A stretch of 64,000 nucleotides of DNA from contig VFFE01007669.1 of assembly GCA_008921705.1 (NCBI GenBank), forward strand, positions 6,809,308-6,873,307, read 5' to 3'. The position numbers and the translations under genes were made by a program. Of the stretch, positions 38,701 to 53,900 are shown piece after piece. Within the stretch, counting starts at the first letter, position 1, and each line of letters opens with the position of its first letter. A model generated the notes under the pieces. It saw only the letters and a list, made by a program, of their open reading frames with translations, ran no database searches and was not told the origin of the DNA. Origin of the DNA: Burhinus oedicnemus (Eukaryota; Chordata; Aves; Charadriiformes; Burhinidae).

Positions 38701-41700
38701 GAAGAAAAGAGAACAAGTAAGACGTAACTTTGTATAAGCAAAACCTCTAGAAACATACTCATATTGAGCAATCAATACTGTTGGTTGTTTTCCAGAAAGT
38801 ATAAGTAACTTGGATTATTTTTTCTTCCCTCGCACCCCAAGGCTGCCAGTGCCCCAGCAACTCCATTGATGAGCAAGCCAAGGCCAACATTTATCACAAG
38901 ATCTAACACTGTTAGCAAGCAGTATGATTCAAGCACTCTGCCATCTGAAATGCCCAAGAAACGGAGAGCTCCTTTACCGCCTATGCCAAATTCTCAGAGT
39001 GCTCCCCAGGAACTTGCCCAAACCCAAGTCAGACCAGCACCTGATATTGTGAAATCTAACAGCCTTGATAGGAATGAACAGGTTAGTTACATTTGCTTCA
39101 CTTCTGTTAAATCAAGAAGTTTAGACATAAGAATCCTGATAATCCTGTTAATATCTGCTGAGGCTTGAAATAAATGGGAAATAAAAGTGTAGTACTTGCT
39201 TTTAAAAAATTCAGTTTGAGAAATTTAGTTACAGAAATTGAAAGATGCGTTCCTTTTAAATTTTATATCCTGTATCCAAAGTAACTGCTGTACTTTGAAA
39301 AGGCAAAACCAACTTCTTATATAAGTTGGTATTCTGAGCACCTTTTTGTTCCTTTCAAAGAATAGTTTATATACTTAAATGTGAGAACGTTGTCTCGCTT
39401 TATCATACCTAGTAACTGATGTTTTGATCTTCCCAGTAATTTTTAATGTTTCAGTTACATGAGCTAGAGTAGTTTGTTCTTTACATTACATTACTAGAAA
39501 AAGGTGGAAATCTTGGGAAGTAGTCTTAACATTCTTGTGCTCCCCACAAGTTAAAGTAAGGTTTTATTTCAATCAAATAGGGATGTCTTTAATTGAAGCT
39601 ATGAGATGTGGGCTACATATATAAGTAACCTATATATCCCATGCAGTGCACAAAGTCTGCCAGCAGAATTTGGGAGAATTGATGCATTAAGTATTATTCT
39701 GGTATTGCATATATTGTCAGTTGTGAATACCAGTTAAAGATCAAGGCTAAAATTGTCATTATAAGTTTCTTTTATTTTATTTCATACTTTGCTTTGAGTG
39801 CAGTATCTAAAGGTAGTCTTTAAAAATGAGGTTATTGGCATGCTAGAAAAATAAAATGCAGAACTAAATGAAATACAAGTCAGGGATTAATTTTGTGTTA
39901 GACTCGGAGACAAGAAATTTCAAACCGTGACTTTCTTTAACTGTATACAATGATTTACTCTTTCATTCATGCACAGAACCACAAGAGAGCACTGTTTAAC
40001 AGAAGTTCTGAATTTGTGTATTGTGTCCTGCTGAAAGGCTTTATCATTTGAAGAAGACAAAGGTTTCTTTCTGTATTTTAATAAAAGGAACTTTGGAGGG
40101 GAAAAAATCATGATCTTTTTTTACCTCATCATGTTTGTCTTTTAATTGAATTCAGATTTTTTGAAAATAATTTATTAATGTCAACATGCTTTAAATGATT
40201 AATATCCTATTATGTCTAACTGTAATGTATGATTGCCGGGCTAGGATCTGTCACTCAACAAAATTGCTTAGATTTATTATTTTGTACTGACATTTCTTAT
40301 TCATCTAAAGTGATTTGACTAAAGTTGAACAGCTCACGAAGAAAGGACAGAAGTCCAGATTAAGTTGTATTTTTGTCTGTATTTTCTATTTTGTACTGCT
40401 TTGTGCAGCTCCCTTGGAACTTAAAAGCATGTGTTTTTTAAGATGACTTCTGTTTCATTCTGATTTGGTTGCACAGTGATTTATCAGATAATACAGCGCT
40501 TGGGACTTAAATGTGGGCAAATATTTGCTCTGTCGTTTGAATTTTATTAATTCATGTAAAATATTTTGTCTTTTTAATATCTACTTTCCAATAAATATCA
40601 TCTAATGAATGAATTTGGACTACATAGTACATATTGCTCAACTTAATCAGGGAGCTCTTAGGAGGGATCCTGTGACAGAATTCCTTGGAGGATAAAGCTG
40701 CTCCTTGGAAGAGTGCTGAGGTATTTTCAGAGACAGCCTTCCTGCAGCACAAGAGTGGTCCATTCCCCTAAGTGGGAAAAGGAGTAGGCATAAAAATAAA
40801 CAGTTCCATTTAAATGTGCTACTGAGAGAGCTCAAGTGCGAAAATAAGCATGTGAGGGATGGGGCAATTCCCCAAAAGGAATACAGAGATACTTCTTAGA
40901 CATGCAGAGATGCAATTAGGAATGCAAAAGCAAGCTTGGAGCTCAATGTGGCAGGAGATGTCAAGAATAACAAGAGAGGTTTTTGTAAGTTAGTGGCAAG
41001 CAGGAGTCCAAGGATGAAGGATGAGGTCATATACCTTTATTTTAGCAAGGTGTTTGTCACAGTCTGCCACAACATTTTTTGTTGAAAAGCTAGTAAGGTA
41101 TGGACCAGACAGATGAATCACAAGGTAGGACAAAAACTGGCTTAACAGCTCTAATGATGGTGGTTAATGGCTCAAAGTCAGGCTGCTTGTCAGGTGGTGT
41201 TCCTGAGGGCAGGTAATATGGCCTATGGCCGATACTGTTAAATTTCTTTATGAACAACCTAGATGATGGAATTGAATGCCCCCTCCACAGACTTGAAGCT
41301 GACACCAAACTGAGTGGAGAGGTAGGTGCACCAGAAGAGCCACCATTCAGGGAGATGGTGACAGGTTGGAACTGCATGAGATTTAAAAAAAGATGCATAT
41401 GAAATTCTCTATCTAGAACAGAGTAATCCCAAGCAGCAGTACAACCTGGGGTCTGGCTACATGATCCACCTTGAATCCAGTGTACTCAATACTTTTTAGG
41501 CCACACCTGTACTACTATGTCCAGATTTGGTTCCTGCAGTTCAAGATAGAGATTAAAACCAGGCAAAAGTCCAGTGGAGGGCCACCATGATGTTTAAAGG
41601 TTGGAGAATGTAAATTTTCTGGTAAAAAGAAGGCTCAGATGGGATCTAAATGCATTCTTTTGATATGTAGAAGGTGTTACAGGGAAAGTAGAGGTGTACT

Positions 41701-44700
41701 CTTCACGAGGGTGCATGGTGACAGGATAAGGACCAATGGGCACTATTTGCTTCGGAGGAAATTCCATTCACATACAAGAAGAAAACTAATCACTGTGAGA
41801 GCAAGTGGACATTGGAATAGGTCACTCAAGAGAAGTGGTAGAAGCTCCCTCACCAGAAATATTCAAGCTGTGTCTTGACAGGCTCCTGCAATAACCTAAT
41901 CTAAGACCTTGTGTTGAACAGAAGGTTGGACCAAATGATTTCCAAAGGTCCCTTCCAACTTAGACTTTTCTGTTTCACATGAGTGAATCAGACCCTTGAT
42001 TTTCAAAACTGTATTCACATAATTAGGAGAACAGAAAAAATATAATAGGGCTCCATCACTAACAGAAACCAACAAATACTTGGTTTTGATGTGAGATCAA
42101 GCACTGCTTGAGTAATGCTGGCAAGGAGAAGATTTGGAACCTTGTTTCTCGGAGCTTCCACTGAAGCCTCTAGAATAAACAAAAAGGTATCTCCAACTAT
42201 TGAGTCTTCTGATTTCACTTAACTGTAAAATAAAGGACAGTTCCCTTAAAACCATAAAGTGTTAAGCAAGGGACAATGTAAAAAAAAAAAAAAAATTTAA
42301 ATTAAAATGTCATTTACAGGATTTGCAACTTTATAAATGAAATTGGGCACTATTTAAATAGTAAGAATCAGTCTTTATTCCAAGAATTGATATCCTAAAT
42401 ACAGAATTTGAAATGGAACATAGAAGTATTGTAGAATAAAGTCAGTTTTGATGTTTGCACAGCATTTCGTCATCTGTATCATATGCATTAATGTTCTCTA
42501 CCCAGAGTGACCAATTTATACTCATTTAATGCAAGTTCTCAGTAGTGCAGCAAGTACAATGGTCACACTAAACTGCAGTTATTTCATTGAAAACAATATA
42601 AAAATTTGGTCTTATATTCTCCACTGTTGGAAATGTGCGTCCTGCTGGTAGGATTTAAAGTATTTTTTCGGGTTGCTCACCAGGCTGATTGGTGTGTTTG
42701 CTGGGCTATTTAGTATGTCTGCAAGTTCCACTGTTATTGCAGTGTCCCATTAAGTTAATTTTTTTTCTTAAGGGTTACTTTTTATCTGCTTTTGCCTTAC
42801 AAGAAGGATTTCCTTGCAATTCATACTGCTTTTAAGAATGCCTAAGTTCTGAAGCCTGCCCTTCAGTTTATTTGGCAGATTGGATACGTACTTTATGTCT
42901 TCTATGGACCAGGATGACCTTCTGCATGTGCCTTATTATGGACAAATCTCTTTTATAACATCCACAAGGAAGACAAAGTGAAATGTCAGTTTTGTCTGGA
43001 TAAACTGTTTGCCTGGTTTTGACAGAAACATGCCAAAGTAGTAACATCAGACACCAGTGAAATGAGCCAACTTTAAGGGAACAGTGTTCTCACTGTTGTC
43101 TTTCTTCAAATTCACAGTGTATTGTAGTCCAATTTCTCACAGCATGAAAAAGGGTTTTAATGTTTACCTCCTACAGCTTCTCCACCTCTTTTTCCCTTAA
43201 AACCCCCCCTGCTTTCTCTTTATATGAGCAGTTACATTCTGGTATGAGGGTTGGAATTTTTTCTGCTTCAATTTCAGAGTGATTATAGAATTAGTTTTGG
43301 AGATATGTTCCTGTTTTTAGGGGAGAAATTAGTACAACGGATGTAAGGGTAGCTTTTACTAGTTATTACGTAGCATGATTTGCTCATTCTACGTGAGACT
43401 CAGAAGATGACTAGTATGCTTAAATAGTTAAAGTTTGTCCAGCAAATGTCTATGTTAAATCAGATTGGAAATGAGCATGTTAGTCTCTAATATTGAAATC
43501 CCTCGCTTATTTGTCAGTTCTAATTTTGGGCGAGATGGCTTTTGCCAGAAGTATGTTTAGAACTAGCAAGTTTAAATACACTTTGAAGTAGAGAGGACTC
43601 TCAAGGGTTTTTGCAAAGAGCTGTTCTGTAACGCGGTATGTGTATCTTCACAGTTTTCATGCAATTTTCTAGTAATAACACTTCTTTAAAACAAAAATTA
43701 TTTTAAAAGAAAAGCATTTGATTATGTCCAAAATGCCATTGCTGATTTTATTCCTAATGCTTTATTTATAAAAAGTAGACTGTGATATCTTCATTTTATC
43801 CCATGGATGTTTGTCTCCTTACACTGTTTTTAGTTATTGTAAAGGAGCATATGTAAACTATGCTTGGGTAGGAACAATTAAGTGGAGATTTTTAGTCAAA
43901 ACATTTACCATTTTAGATGATGGATAGAACTTCTCAACTGTAGAAATATAGCTTGCTTTTATTTACACAAGCCTAACTCCTAAAGAAATTGAAATCTCCA
44001 GTCTACCCCTTAGAAAGAAAGGGAAGGAGAAGATGGCAGAATGGGAGAAGGGTGGGAAGTGACTAAACCATAAAGTATTTCTGAAAAGATTTATTAGCCA
44101 CTGTCATGCAACAACTTAGTTAAGATTTCTGGGAGGGATGAGTTCCATGCTTAAGAAGTTACACCAGAGTCTCAGTTGCCTGAAACTTGATGGTCAGCCC
44201 TTTAAAGGAGAAGTTGGGAAATGGTGCAGCAAGCATTATGAACATCAGGAAGGTCTTGAATAAAGCCAGTGTTACCTGGGAGAAGACAATGCTCAGGTTT
44301 GCTCTTGCTGAAGTTTGCATGAAGATCATTTGCTAGGATTCTGATATCATTCAAAATTGGTGGTGAACATTGCATGCATCTGCTTTTCAGTATACCAAAT
44401 GCATAACCTTGTCCCCTTATTGTATTTACTTCTGTACCGGCAAGTATGTTGATAAATTATAGGAGAGAATAGTTAGTATCGGGTGTTTGGACAGAATAAC
44501 ACCAGCTGAGTTTCTCCAGATAAATTCTCTATGTCCTTTCATTCCAATAGGTCAGAGGTATATTACTACTTCTGTAGTACTTTTGCTAAGCTTAAGTCAT
44601 GTAACAGAAATAGAGTGCATATAAGAGCAAATACAATTTTTTTTTCCTGTTGCCCCTTGGACATACGTTTGTCTGCATACTTGTACAAAGGGAAGACAGA

Positions 44701-44893
44701 AATACTAGCTATATGGCTAGCAATGTGCTTTGATATCCCAGTCGCCTGTATATCTTCTGTTAAACCTAGTTATCTATAGAGCAAAAGAGGTAGATACTGG
44801 TGGTATGAAAATGTGTATATAGTGACCCATGGTGTGAGGTATGCTTTCCAGCACACTGAAATGCTCCACTACCACTACGTTCTTTCCCAAGTA

Positions 44894-44939
<46 letters not shown>

Positions 44940-47900
44940 CCTTCCATTCCTGCCGCAAAATTACTGTGGCTTAATTACCTTTCCTTTGCTCTTTGAAATG
45001 ATGATAAGGGCCAGGCACCATGTCTGCCACTGCTTCCAGAGGCTGGAAATTGGGAAGCACTGGCCTCTACAAGTGTCTGCTTGGGGTAGTGTGGGATTCG
45101 GTGCTGAATTTGTCTGTACACGTTTGAGGCTAAAAAGCTTCATGCCCACCCTTGCTTGTTCCAGGATGAGGAGGGTGTACAGTGTAAAAGTGGAACTCCT
45201 GCTTATGTTGTGGAAATTATGACAGAGTTCACTGGTGTTTCTGCGCAAGTGTGGTTAATTACTTTAGTGATTCTAACGTGATTTTTAATTTAAGAGTAAC
45301 TGATAAAGCACTGGCTATGATTGGGAGTTGCTATGACACATGAACACCCAGATGTATATTCCAAAACTTTGTCAGATATGTCTTAATAACATTATTATTT
45401 TTTTTCCATCTGTTTCAAGTACTGTTTTCACATTACAGCCTTTGTTAGGATTTGAAAGCTCTTAATATTCATATGTTGAATAATTCCTGAGAAAATCTGT
45501 TCAATACTTGAACCTTAACTGGAACATGTAGTACTTTCTCGAAATCTCTCTTTGCAAATCGTTTGTTTCTTTGGATGCAAAGGGCAGTAGAAAGGCTTAT
45601 AAAAATCTTCTAGTAGCATTTGTGCTCTTACGCTGAGAACATTATTTCCCCCCTACACACATCTCTTTCTGTGCAGGAGGGAACTCTGGTGACATCTGTT
45701 TAGCTGAGCGAGTATGCGCAGAACTCTGTGCCAGCCAAGTCAGCTGAGGGAGCCTCTGCGGAGCAGAGGAGGGTGCAGACCTTTGAACAGAGAAACAGTG
45801 TCTTTGTGCAGAACGCAGGGGCTACAGCCTGGAGACCAGCTACCAAAGAGGAGAAAAATAGAACTGCCCAACAGCAAGGAGGAAAATGATTTAACAATTT
45901 AAAAAGCCTCCTTTGGGGAAATAATATTATATTTGACATCCCCTCCTGCATAAATTCAAATGCTGAATACTATTCCTTTTTTTTTTTTTTTTTTTTTTTT
46001 TGAAAACTACTCCTTGGAGGAATTAAGATGAGAAACATAATACGTTTGACAATAGGTATATGCTCTCTCTTTCCCAAATGTATATTATAAATACTTTTGG
46101 AGAATAATTACTAGAGCTATTTTGCTGTTTTTCTTTGACTGCTAATAATCTTCTTCCTCCCCTGTCTCCCTTCTTAGGCCCCTCTGGGATTAGTACGGAA
46201 AGGTTCTCTGCCGCTCAGTGACACCGCTTCTGTGAACTCCTCTCTACGGAGGATGAAGCGCAAAGCACCCTCACCACCCTCTAGAGCACCAGAAGATCAA
46301 AGTGAAAGCAGTAATGAGACTGGTAATCTTTTTATGCTGTTTAATTGGGAGGCAACAGAAAGTATGGCAATTTGGCTAAACTTTAAAGAAATACCACCTT
46401 ATGAGATAAGAACTTTAAGTTAAAAAATGAGTGCCAAGCATCTTCAGATTGTAAGGGGCAGTAATACTACTTTATGAGATTGGCTCATGTAGCGTGAGAA
46501 AGTAGGCAGGTTTTAGGGCACGCAGATCAGAAAAAGGCAGAAAATACCAAATTAATTATGGTTAGGTTAACTATAGCAATTGTGTTTGTGTTAATCAGAG
46601 GGACAGCTTGGGGTGGGGAGAAAAGATTAGCTTCTCTGGATCAGAGAGGGTTTAACAGGAAATGGACTGAGAAGAAGAATTTTAGAGAAAGTTTTGTATT
46701 GTTCTTTTATAATTCTTCTGTTTGAAGAAAAATTCAGTTCTCTTTGGTTCAAAAATACCTGAGAGTTGAGATTCAAATATCTGGGAAATGTGACAATGAG
46801 CACTGGTTGCTTAAGAGAAGGTGCATTTCTTGAAGAACTTGCCAGTCTGTAAGATCACAATTTAACATTTTATCTAGAACTTTTCTTGGTGCAGAAATTG
46901 AGAGGCAATAAAAAAGCTTGTTACTTGACTTTTTGCAGTAACAGAGTCAACAGAATCAGCCCCTACTAAACTAGAAGAAAGAGCCACCGAAATGCAGTCT
47001 GAAACAGGTTGGTTCTTTTTCCAAATACATTGATAAAATCTACTTCATAGCAAGCTACAATAATTCATAGTAATAAATTATTATACTATAGATGTATCAT
47101 AAGTACAGAACTAATTTTAACACTTCAGATCAATTAACTTTTCCTTTGAAGTACCAATATGGATTTCTAACATAAAGATGTTTTACCTTTACTGTCTGGA
47201 GAAATACAGACGATATATTTTGTGTTGGTCTCTGTGCTTTACATTTAATAAACTAAACATTATCCCTGCTTTCCCTCCTCCCTCACAAGTTGTAGACAAG
47301 AACAAGCCAGCACTTTTGTGATTTTTGTATACCTCATAACAAGCCTTTCAAAAGCTAAAGCCCAGTCTTGTTTTTAGAACCCCGCCTTGTGCTGCCCTTG
47401 ACCTGCATAACCTAGGGGCAGGAGCAAATCTGTGCCTGTCTTTTGCTTTGTATCTGAACAGCCTTTGAAAACATAAGTTGTAAATATAAACTATGCATAA
47501 ATAGTTGTTTATACATTAAATTAAATCATTTGTTGGGTGCTATGGAAAAAATGTGATACATAGAAGTATAGCTGTATGAAATACAATGCTTTAGCTGCTG
47601 AACATAATACTTTTTTAATTTATGCAGTTTGTACTATTAAGTACTGTTGTTTGTAAGCATCAGGCTGTAGGGTTCAGATATGAGATATAATATCTAGGAG
47701 TCTTCTAAAATTTGTAAAAGCTTTTAGAATAATCAGTACAATCTGGAAAAATCACTCTTCAATGTATTTCACTAAGAATGAAATATATAAACACTAAGCA
47801 TGTGGCATGCCACTGACATTATATGAGACTAAACACTCAGGTTCTGTGCTAGTTGACAGGAACTCTTAAGTAATTTTCCATCTGTTTTATGCGGGATGCT

Positions 47901-50900
47901 AATCAAATTGGTTGGAGTGGTAAAACACAAATGTACTGCAAGAGTTGAAAAAGTCACCTGCCATCCTAGGTCTCTGGCAAAGGGGAAAAAAAAAGATTAG
48001 TATTCAGTAAATTTGGGCTTGGTGCAATTTATGTAAATTGTCAGAAAAGACCTTTAATAGAAATAATATGTAACTTAATAAATAGAAAGTATGAACATAT
48101 ACTGTGCAGTCTGAGGTTGAAGAGGTAATGAAGCTGTAACCTTTCCCTTTCCTAGTTGTTGCAGCAGCTGAAGGAGGGTAGTCACTTCTAAGTGAACGGC
48201 TCTTAAATGATGTTTATTAGTACTTAGTTTTCTGTGTTGAAAACTGTGTTTATCTACATGTGATGGGTCTAAGATGATGAGCAAAGTTATCACACTATGA
48301 TTTAAAACCAAGGTTTTTTGTTTTCTTCAGCTTGTTTCTATCTTAAGATTGTAGATCCGTGCTAGAATTTCTGCATTTCCCATCACTGTAATATCCGAGT
48401 CCTGAATAGATAAGCAGCCCTGAACTTCATAGAAATGGCTTGTTTGCTTTTCCACAGATTTAGGAACCTCTGCTTGTGGCATTTGAGTTTTGTAATTAAA
48501 TATTTTAATTTAAGCTGTAATGGAAAGGAATAGAAAAATGTAATCATCTTCACTGGGTTTAGAACAGTCTGTGTTCAGCCCTGGGATTTACCTCTGCAGT
48601 TGGCGACAGTCTTCATCTCTAGTTCTGCTGCTGCTGTCTTCATGCAATGTCCTTTGCTGAAGACTTAATGCAATGCGGTTTTTTTTTTTTTTTAAATGGA
48701 AAGATAAGTCACATGGCACAGCTTCATTGCCTTTTTTTTCTTTTTCTGATGGGATACCGCTGCTCTTTGGTGAAATCTCTGAAACTGTCCTGAGTCCTAT
48801 GCATAAAAGGTTCCTTTTAGCAAAGCCCATCATGCTGTGAGAACCAATATTCACCTGCAGCAAAATCAATTGTAGTACACGTGTCCTATTCCTAGTCGTA
48901 AAATTATGCACACTGGGGTATTGTTTTAAATGGACAAAATAGTTCAATATCTCTTTAATTGCTAATTTGGATGTAATTTTAACTTTACATAAAATCGGTA
49001 CTTCTGTCCATTTGGATTAATACTGCTTTGATTGTCAGGCTTGTGGAAGCATTGTGAGTTTTCCTCAGCCGTGCCTGGCATTCCCAAAGTAGTTCTGTTA
49101 TGCCTTGCTACTTTAGCAAATAATCCAAAAAGTTAAGCTGCAAATACAGCGTTACCTTCTGCCCTATAATGAGCCGTTACAAATGTTCAATTTGGTATCT
49201 AAGTAGTGCATAGCTAATAGACACACGTACATTAAGTGGAACTATGCTATATAATTTGCAATAGGCAACATTTCTGTTGTGAAATGACAGTTTTCCCGTG
49301 GCGTAAAAGCAGACTCTACCTTGACAAAAGTAGTTTGAAGGCATATATCTGCTAGAATAAACATTGACAGAGAATTAATTTGAACATTTGGGATTATAAA
49401 CAATTTTTTTTTTCCTCAGTTATGATTTTTGTTCCTCTTCCCAAAGTTTAGTTAATGCTCGGTCTTTTTTCTAGGGAAGAGAGTGAAATGGTGTTTAAAA
49501 AAATAATTTAAAAATTACAGATTTTTAAATAATTTCCCATCAAACAAATCCCTTGATATAATCTTCTTGGTTACAGTATCTCTTAAGAAACTTGTTCAGG
49601 ACTACAGAATGGAGAGCAAAAACACTGGCAGATTTGCATGATGTAGTCAGGCTTTCTGGCTTTAGTGCTTACAAGCATAACGGCTCAGAGCAGTGTCAGC
49701 CTATTCGCTGTCGTGCAAAGAGTATTCGTACTGACTCAGAGGAGACTTGCAGTTGGTATGTCAGTCATCTTATCAGGTATGTCTTCACAGTGTCATCCTG
49801 TAGGCTTTAACAATGTTCTTTTAGGGCTAGTTAAAATTCAATGACTAATGTGCATAGAGAATAAATTATATTTATATTATATATGGACTTACATATAGAA
49901 TATATAAGCAATAAGGCAACAGTATGTAGCCAGTATTGCTGGAAGTACTTCCTAGCGATATGTTGCATATAAAAACCCTAAAATGAGGGTTTGGAAACAA
50001 GTCACAAAATCGGAACTGTTCCTCTGGGGAGTTAACTGCATGATGTAAGTGAAGGATGGCTGTTAAATGTTGTTTATGTATCAAATGCATTCAGACTTTA
50101 TTCTGCTGCCCAGGTGATGGCCCAGGTCTGGAATGAGATCCAGTAACAGACAAAAAACCACAAGCTGAAATTAATTTCAAGCAAGGCTGGTATTATGCTG
50201 ACAAATGAAGTAAAGCACTTTGGAAAAAGTGTGTGAGGGTTGTTTTTGTTTGGTATTCTACATTTGTACGTCAGGTTAGTCCACTCCAAAGCCTGGAAGT
50301 GTTCCTAGCACAACAAAAGACAGACTTTCACGTAGCGGGAATGTCAGCAATGTCTCCTACCAACCCAAGCTAAGTTTCCATCCCATCAGTATAGGTACAA
50401 CTCAGCCTTTCTTATACTCCTCTCCAGAGGAAAAGCAACAGACATGACAGCAGTGCCTGGGCACAAAGCCATAGCAACTCCAGAATGCTTCCATTTGTCT
50501 CGTCGGAAGTCCTGGCTGTGCTTTGTTGTATAATTCAGGTTTCCACAGAGTATTTAGACTGAAGGTTTTCGTCTTTGTTCCTGTGGCTGGTGATGGCTCA
50601 GGCCCGTGGCATAACACTTCTCATCGGTGAAGGAGACAGTGTTCTTGAGAGCTGGTTATGAGCTGTGGAATAGTTTCAGGAGGTTTGATGTTTGCCTGCA
50701 TTCTGTTATGCTTTGTTTCTGCCTTATGACATATATATTTATCTTTGCACACTTAAAATCGTACTGCTATCACTAACATCATCTCCCAAAGTATGATGCT
50801 GCTGGCATGACTTTTCCCTAGATGGAGATGAAAGGTTTTGGGGGCGGGGGTCAGGAAGGAAGAGAAGGCCCTTACTAATAGTAAATTCTTAAGGAGTCCC

Positions 50901-53900
50901 TTTAATACCAGTGTGGCATATTGGTATGTACCTGTGCTTAAATAGGTGGATTTATTAGTTTAACTTCAGGTACGCTGAGTTATGTGTGTCCTGATCCAGT
51001 AACTAAACCTTTTAGTTGAACTATGCTCTAGCTGAAAATGTCATTATTTTTATGGATTAACACTTTCCTATGTACTTTTTTTTTTTTTGTGCACTTCTGC
51101 TGTAACACAAGGCACTGCATGAGACACTTCTAGCTATGTTTTAATGCACTTAGGATAATTATGGGAATTTTTTGATAGTGGTGAGCAAACTTGTTCAAAC
51201 CATGGGCAAAACTGACATTTGGTTTACTCTTTAGTTCTCTAACATACCTGTAAGTGATATAGGTATGTTAGAGATATAAAGGATATCTGATATAAAGGAA
51301 CTGTGTATTTTAAACCTCATTGGAGAGCTAATGGAAGTGTTAAGAAATCTGGGTAAAATAAACTGCCTCTGTGAAATTTTTGGTTATGATATTGTGGAAT
51401 GTATTTTGATCTATCCTAATCCAGTACTTGGGTTAAACAAGGAAAATGTTACACAGTAGTGACAGATGCAGAAATGGACAGTAGCATGGTGATAAGCATA
51501 TTCTCACAAGTAAAAAGAGAGAATTGGAAAGAACTAGAAAACACTGTGAAGTTAAAACTCTGAATTAGTCTCTTTCCCCCCCACCCCCCCACCCCTCCCA
51601 AATTATGAAGAGAAGTCTCCTCAGTTTACCTTTTCAAACTACTTAGGCCGACTTCACAGTCCCTTTGTATCTACACCCTGCATTGAGATTTGTGGGTTGT
51701 TTTGTTTTGGTTTTTTTTCTTCTTTCTGCGAGTGTAGGTGTAAGGAGCTCAGAATACAACCTGGAAGAAATTGATGAAAGGGAAGAGATGAGTGTGCAAC
51801 TGAGAGAGGACAGTGAAAGTACAAATAGCTCTCTCAGGACAGCAGAGGTTACTGCAGCCTTGAGCTCTGCTGAGGTACCACTGGAAACTGAAAAAAATAA
51901 TCCTGCTTCATCAGCTCCAGTTCCTGGCAGTGTTTCTGTAGACAACTCACAAAGCTTCAAGGAAGAAAAACAAGAAAATATGAGCACAGATGGCAAGTAA
52001 GTACGTTTTGTGACAAAGAAAGGAGCATTGGGGAGGGAATGGGGGAGGCAAATAAAACATGGAGTGCTGTTTCATTGTGGAGCACAGAATAGAGAATTGT
52101 GAGAGAGGAATGAGCTTAATATGCTTAGCTTTCATTGTAGAACTCTTCTGTGCACAGTAATTCATGAAGCTTTTCAACAAAAATGACAAAGAAGTGTTCT
52201 GCAGGCTATTCTATTTAAGCCTCCCTTGCCTTACTACTCAAACAGCTGCACCCCAGAAAACCTGAACCCGTCTCTAAAATACCCAGCATATTTACTAAAG
52301 CAGTGTGCTGCAAAAAAAATTTGATTAGTTAAATGAGAATTCACAAATTCATTCTTACAGTTGGGGAAAAACAGGTAGATCGGCCATTTCTGTTCTTCTG
52401 GGCACAGTTATCTATTGCTTGCGTATGTGTTTTGGTTCTAATTTTTCTTTTGTCTTTTCCTTATATGCTAGCTAGTTGTTTTGACCTGTCTCGATCCATC
52501 TGCTCTCAGGAAAACAAGTTAATTCTTCCTTTTTAAAGAATAAACACATCAGTTTTCTTAACTGCTCTTTTTCCCTTCTGGTGATGCTGTACCTTTGCCC
52601 TTCAGCATGTTTGTTAAACTGCCTGACTCAGCAGGTTTCCAACATGAGTTAGTGCCCGCTTGAAATAAATGTTGATTGTCCAGAGAAGTCCCATTGTGTT
52701 AATGTAATTCACTATTTCTCTGTTCCCTGGGGCAGCTAAACTGGGTACTGTTCCCAATTTAAATTGAAAGAACTATTTCAATTATTGTACTGAAGCCAAA
52801 ATGCTCTAGTAGCCAAGAACTTTCAAGGTAGTATGGAGAGCTTTGACTTGTGTTTTAAGGGTCTTTTTTGTCAGTCCAAGGCCAAATGGGGCTTTGCAAA
52901 AATCTTTGGTGCTCTGTCCTAACAAATACTGTGCCGGTTGCTTGGGTGTGTCTGCTCTATGGCAATCTACAGGGAGGAGGATCAGCCAAATGTTATTTTT
53001 AAGTTGTCTTGAACTTGCAAATCATCAGAGCTGTGCTACTTGGCCAGTTTGGCCAATTGTCCTGGGGATGATTCTTTTTTCCCCCCACTAACTTGTAATA
53101 GCCTTTCATGGTTTATAATCCTGGTGAGTGTCATCTAGTATGCACTGTGCTCTAACTTTAGAGTTTGGCAATCCTTTCTTTCCTGAAATATCACAGGGAT
53201 TCCAGAATGAGGACTAGGGTTTCTCTGACATTACATTTCTGGAAACCTTTTGATAATTCAGATCTTTTACACAAGATCTAGTTACTTTGAAGAAGTGCTT
53301 TTTCATCAAACCAGTGATATGTGTAATATTCCAGTGAAAACCACTGATTTCTGTAATGATGCTCTGTGGTGTTCTCTGGCTCTTGGGTTTTGGTTTTTGG
53401 TTTGGTTTTTTTGCTTGTTTGTTTCGTTTTTTTTTCAAACTGTTCAGCCTGTTGTGAATACTTGTAGTTCAGTCAGCTGTGTTCAAGGGAATGGAGATAA
53501 GCAAGAGTACAGAGTGCAGGACTGAGCTTTAACTTTCTTCCAACAATAATTTTGAGAGCATATGCTCCGGTTTAGTGGACGCTTACAGTATATTTTGGAC
53601 TGTACAGGCAACATGAGGATGGATGGTTATTGAGGAATTTATAATTTTAAATGATTCAAAGCAGATGTTTCCACTCAAGGCACTGATTCCTGACAACTAA
53701 TACATTTGATGTGGCAAATGAATTGGAGTCTTCATAATGCCAGTATTTGTAACTACAGAAAACAGAAGTATCTTTAACAGAGATGTAAGTTTGAAGTTCT
53801 AATAATTTTTTTAAAGAGAAATTTTAAGTATTTTGGCCTTTTTCATTTACCTTTTTAAGTCAAGTACTTAATATTCCCCCCCAAAAAAGATGAGGGTTTT

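Larger units (their letters stand above)
39082..46177 (+). other. COBLL1: Long COBLL1 intron (7.1 kb)
   Basis: Phase 0 GT-AG intron. It holds a CR1 element (about 40850-41970), a 43-nt poly-T run (44897-44939), another T run (45979-46001) and an acceptor-like site at about 45677 followed by a purine-rich stretch. That site would give only EGTLVTSV and a stop, so I do not call an exon there. Confidence 0.85.

Noticed and set aside
39082..39168. Open continuation of the exon ending at 39081
   Set aside because: Simple intron read-through of 29 codons. The donor and the family alignment both support splicing at 39081.
45678..45902. Acceptor-like ctctttctgtgcag followed by a purine-rich, 62-codon open segment
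   Set aside because: In the phase imposed by the upstream exon it encounters a stop after eight codons, and no donor of matching phase is evident.
53446..53523. Acceptor-like tract and open segment [20 protein letters not shown]
   Set aside because: The phase needed from the previous exon (two carried bases) gives an immediate stop, and there is no donor.
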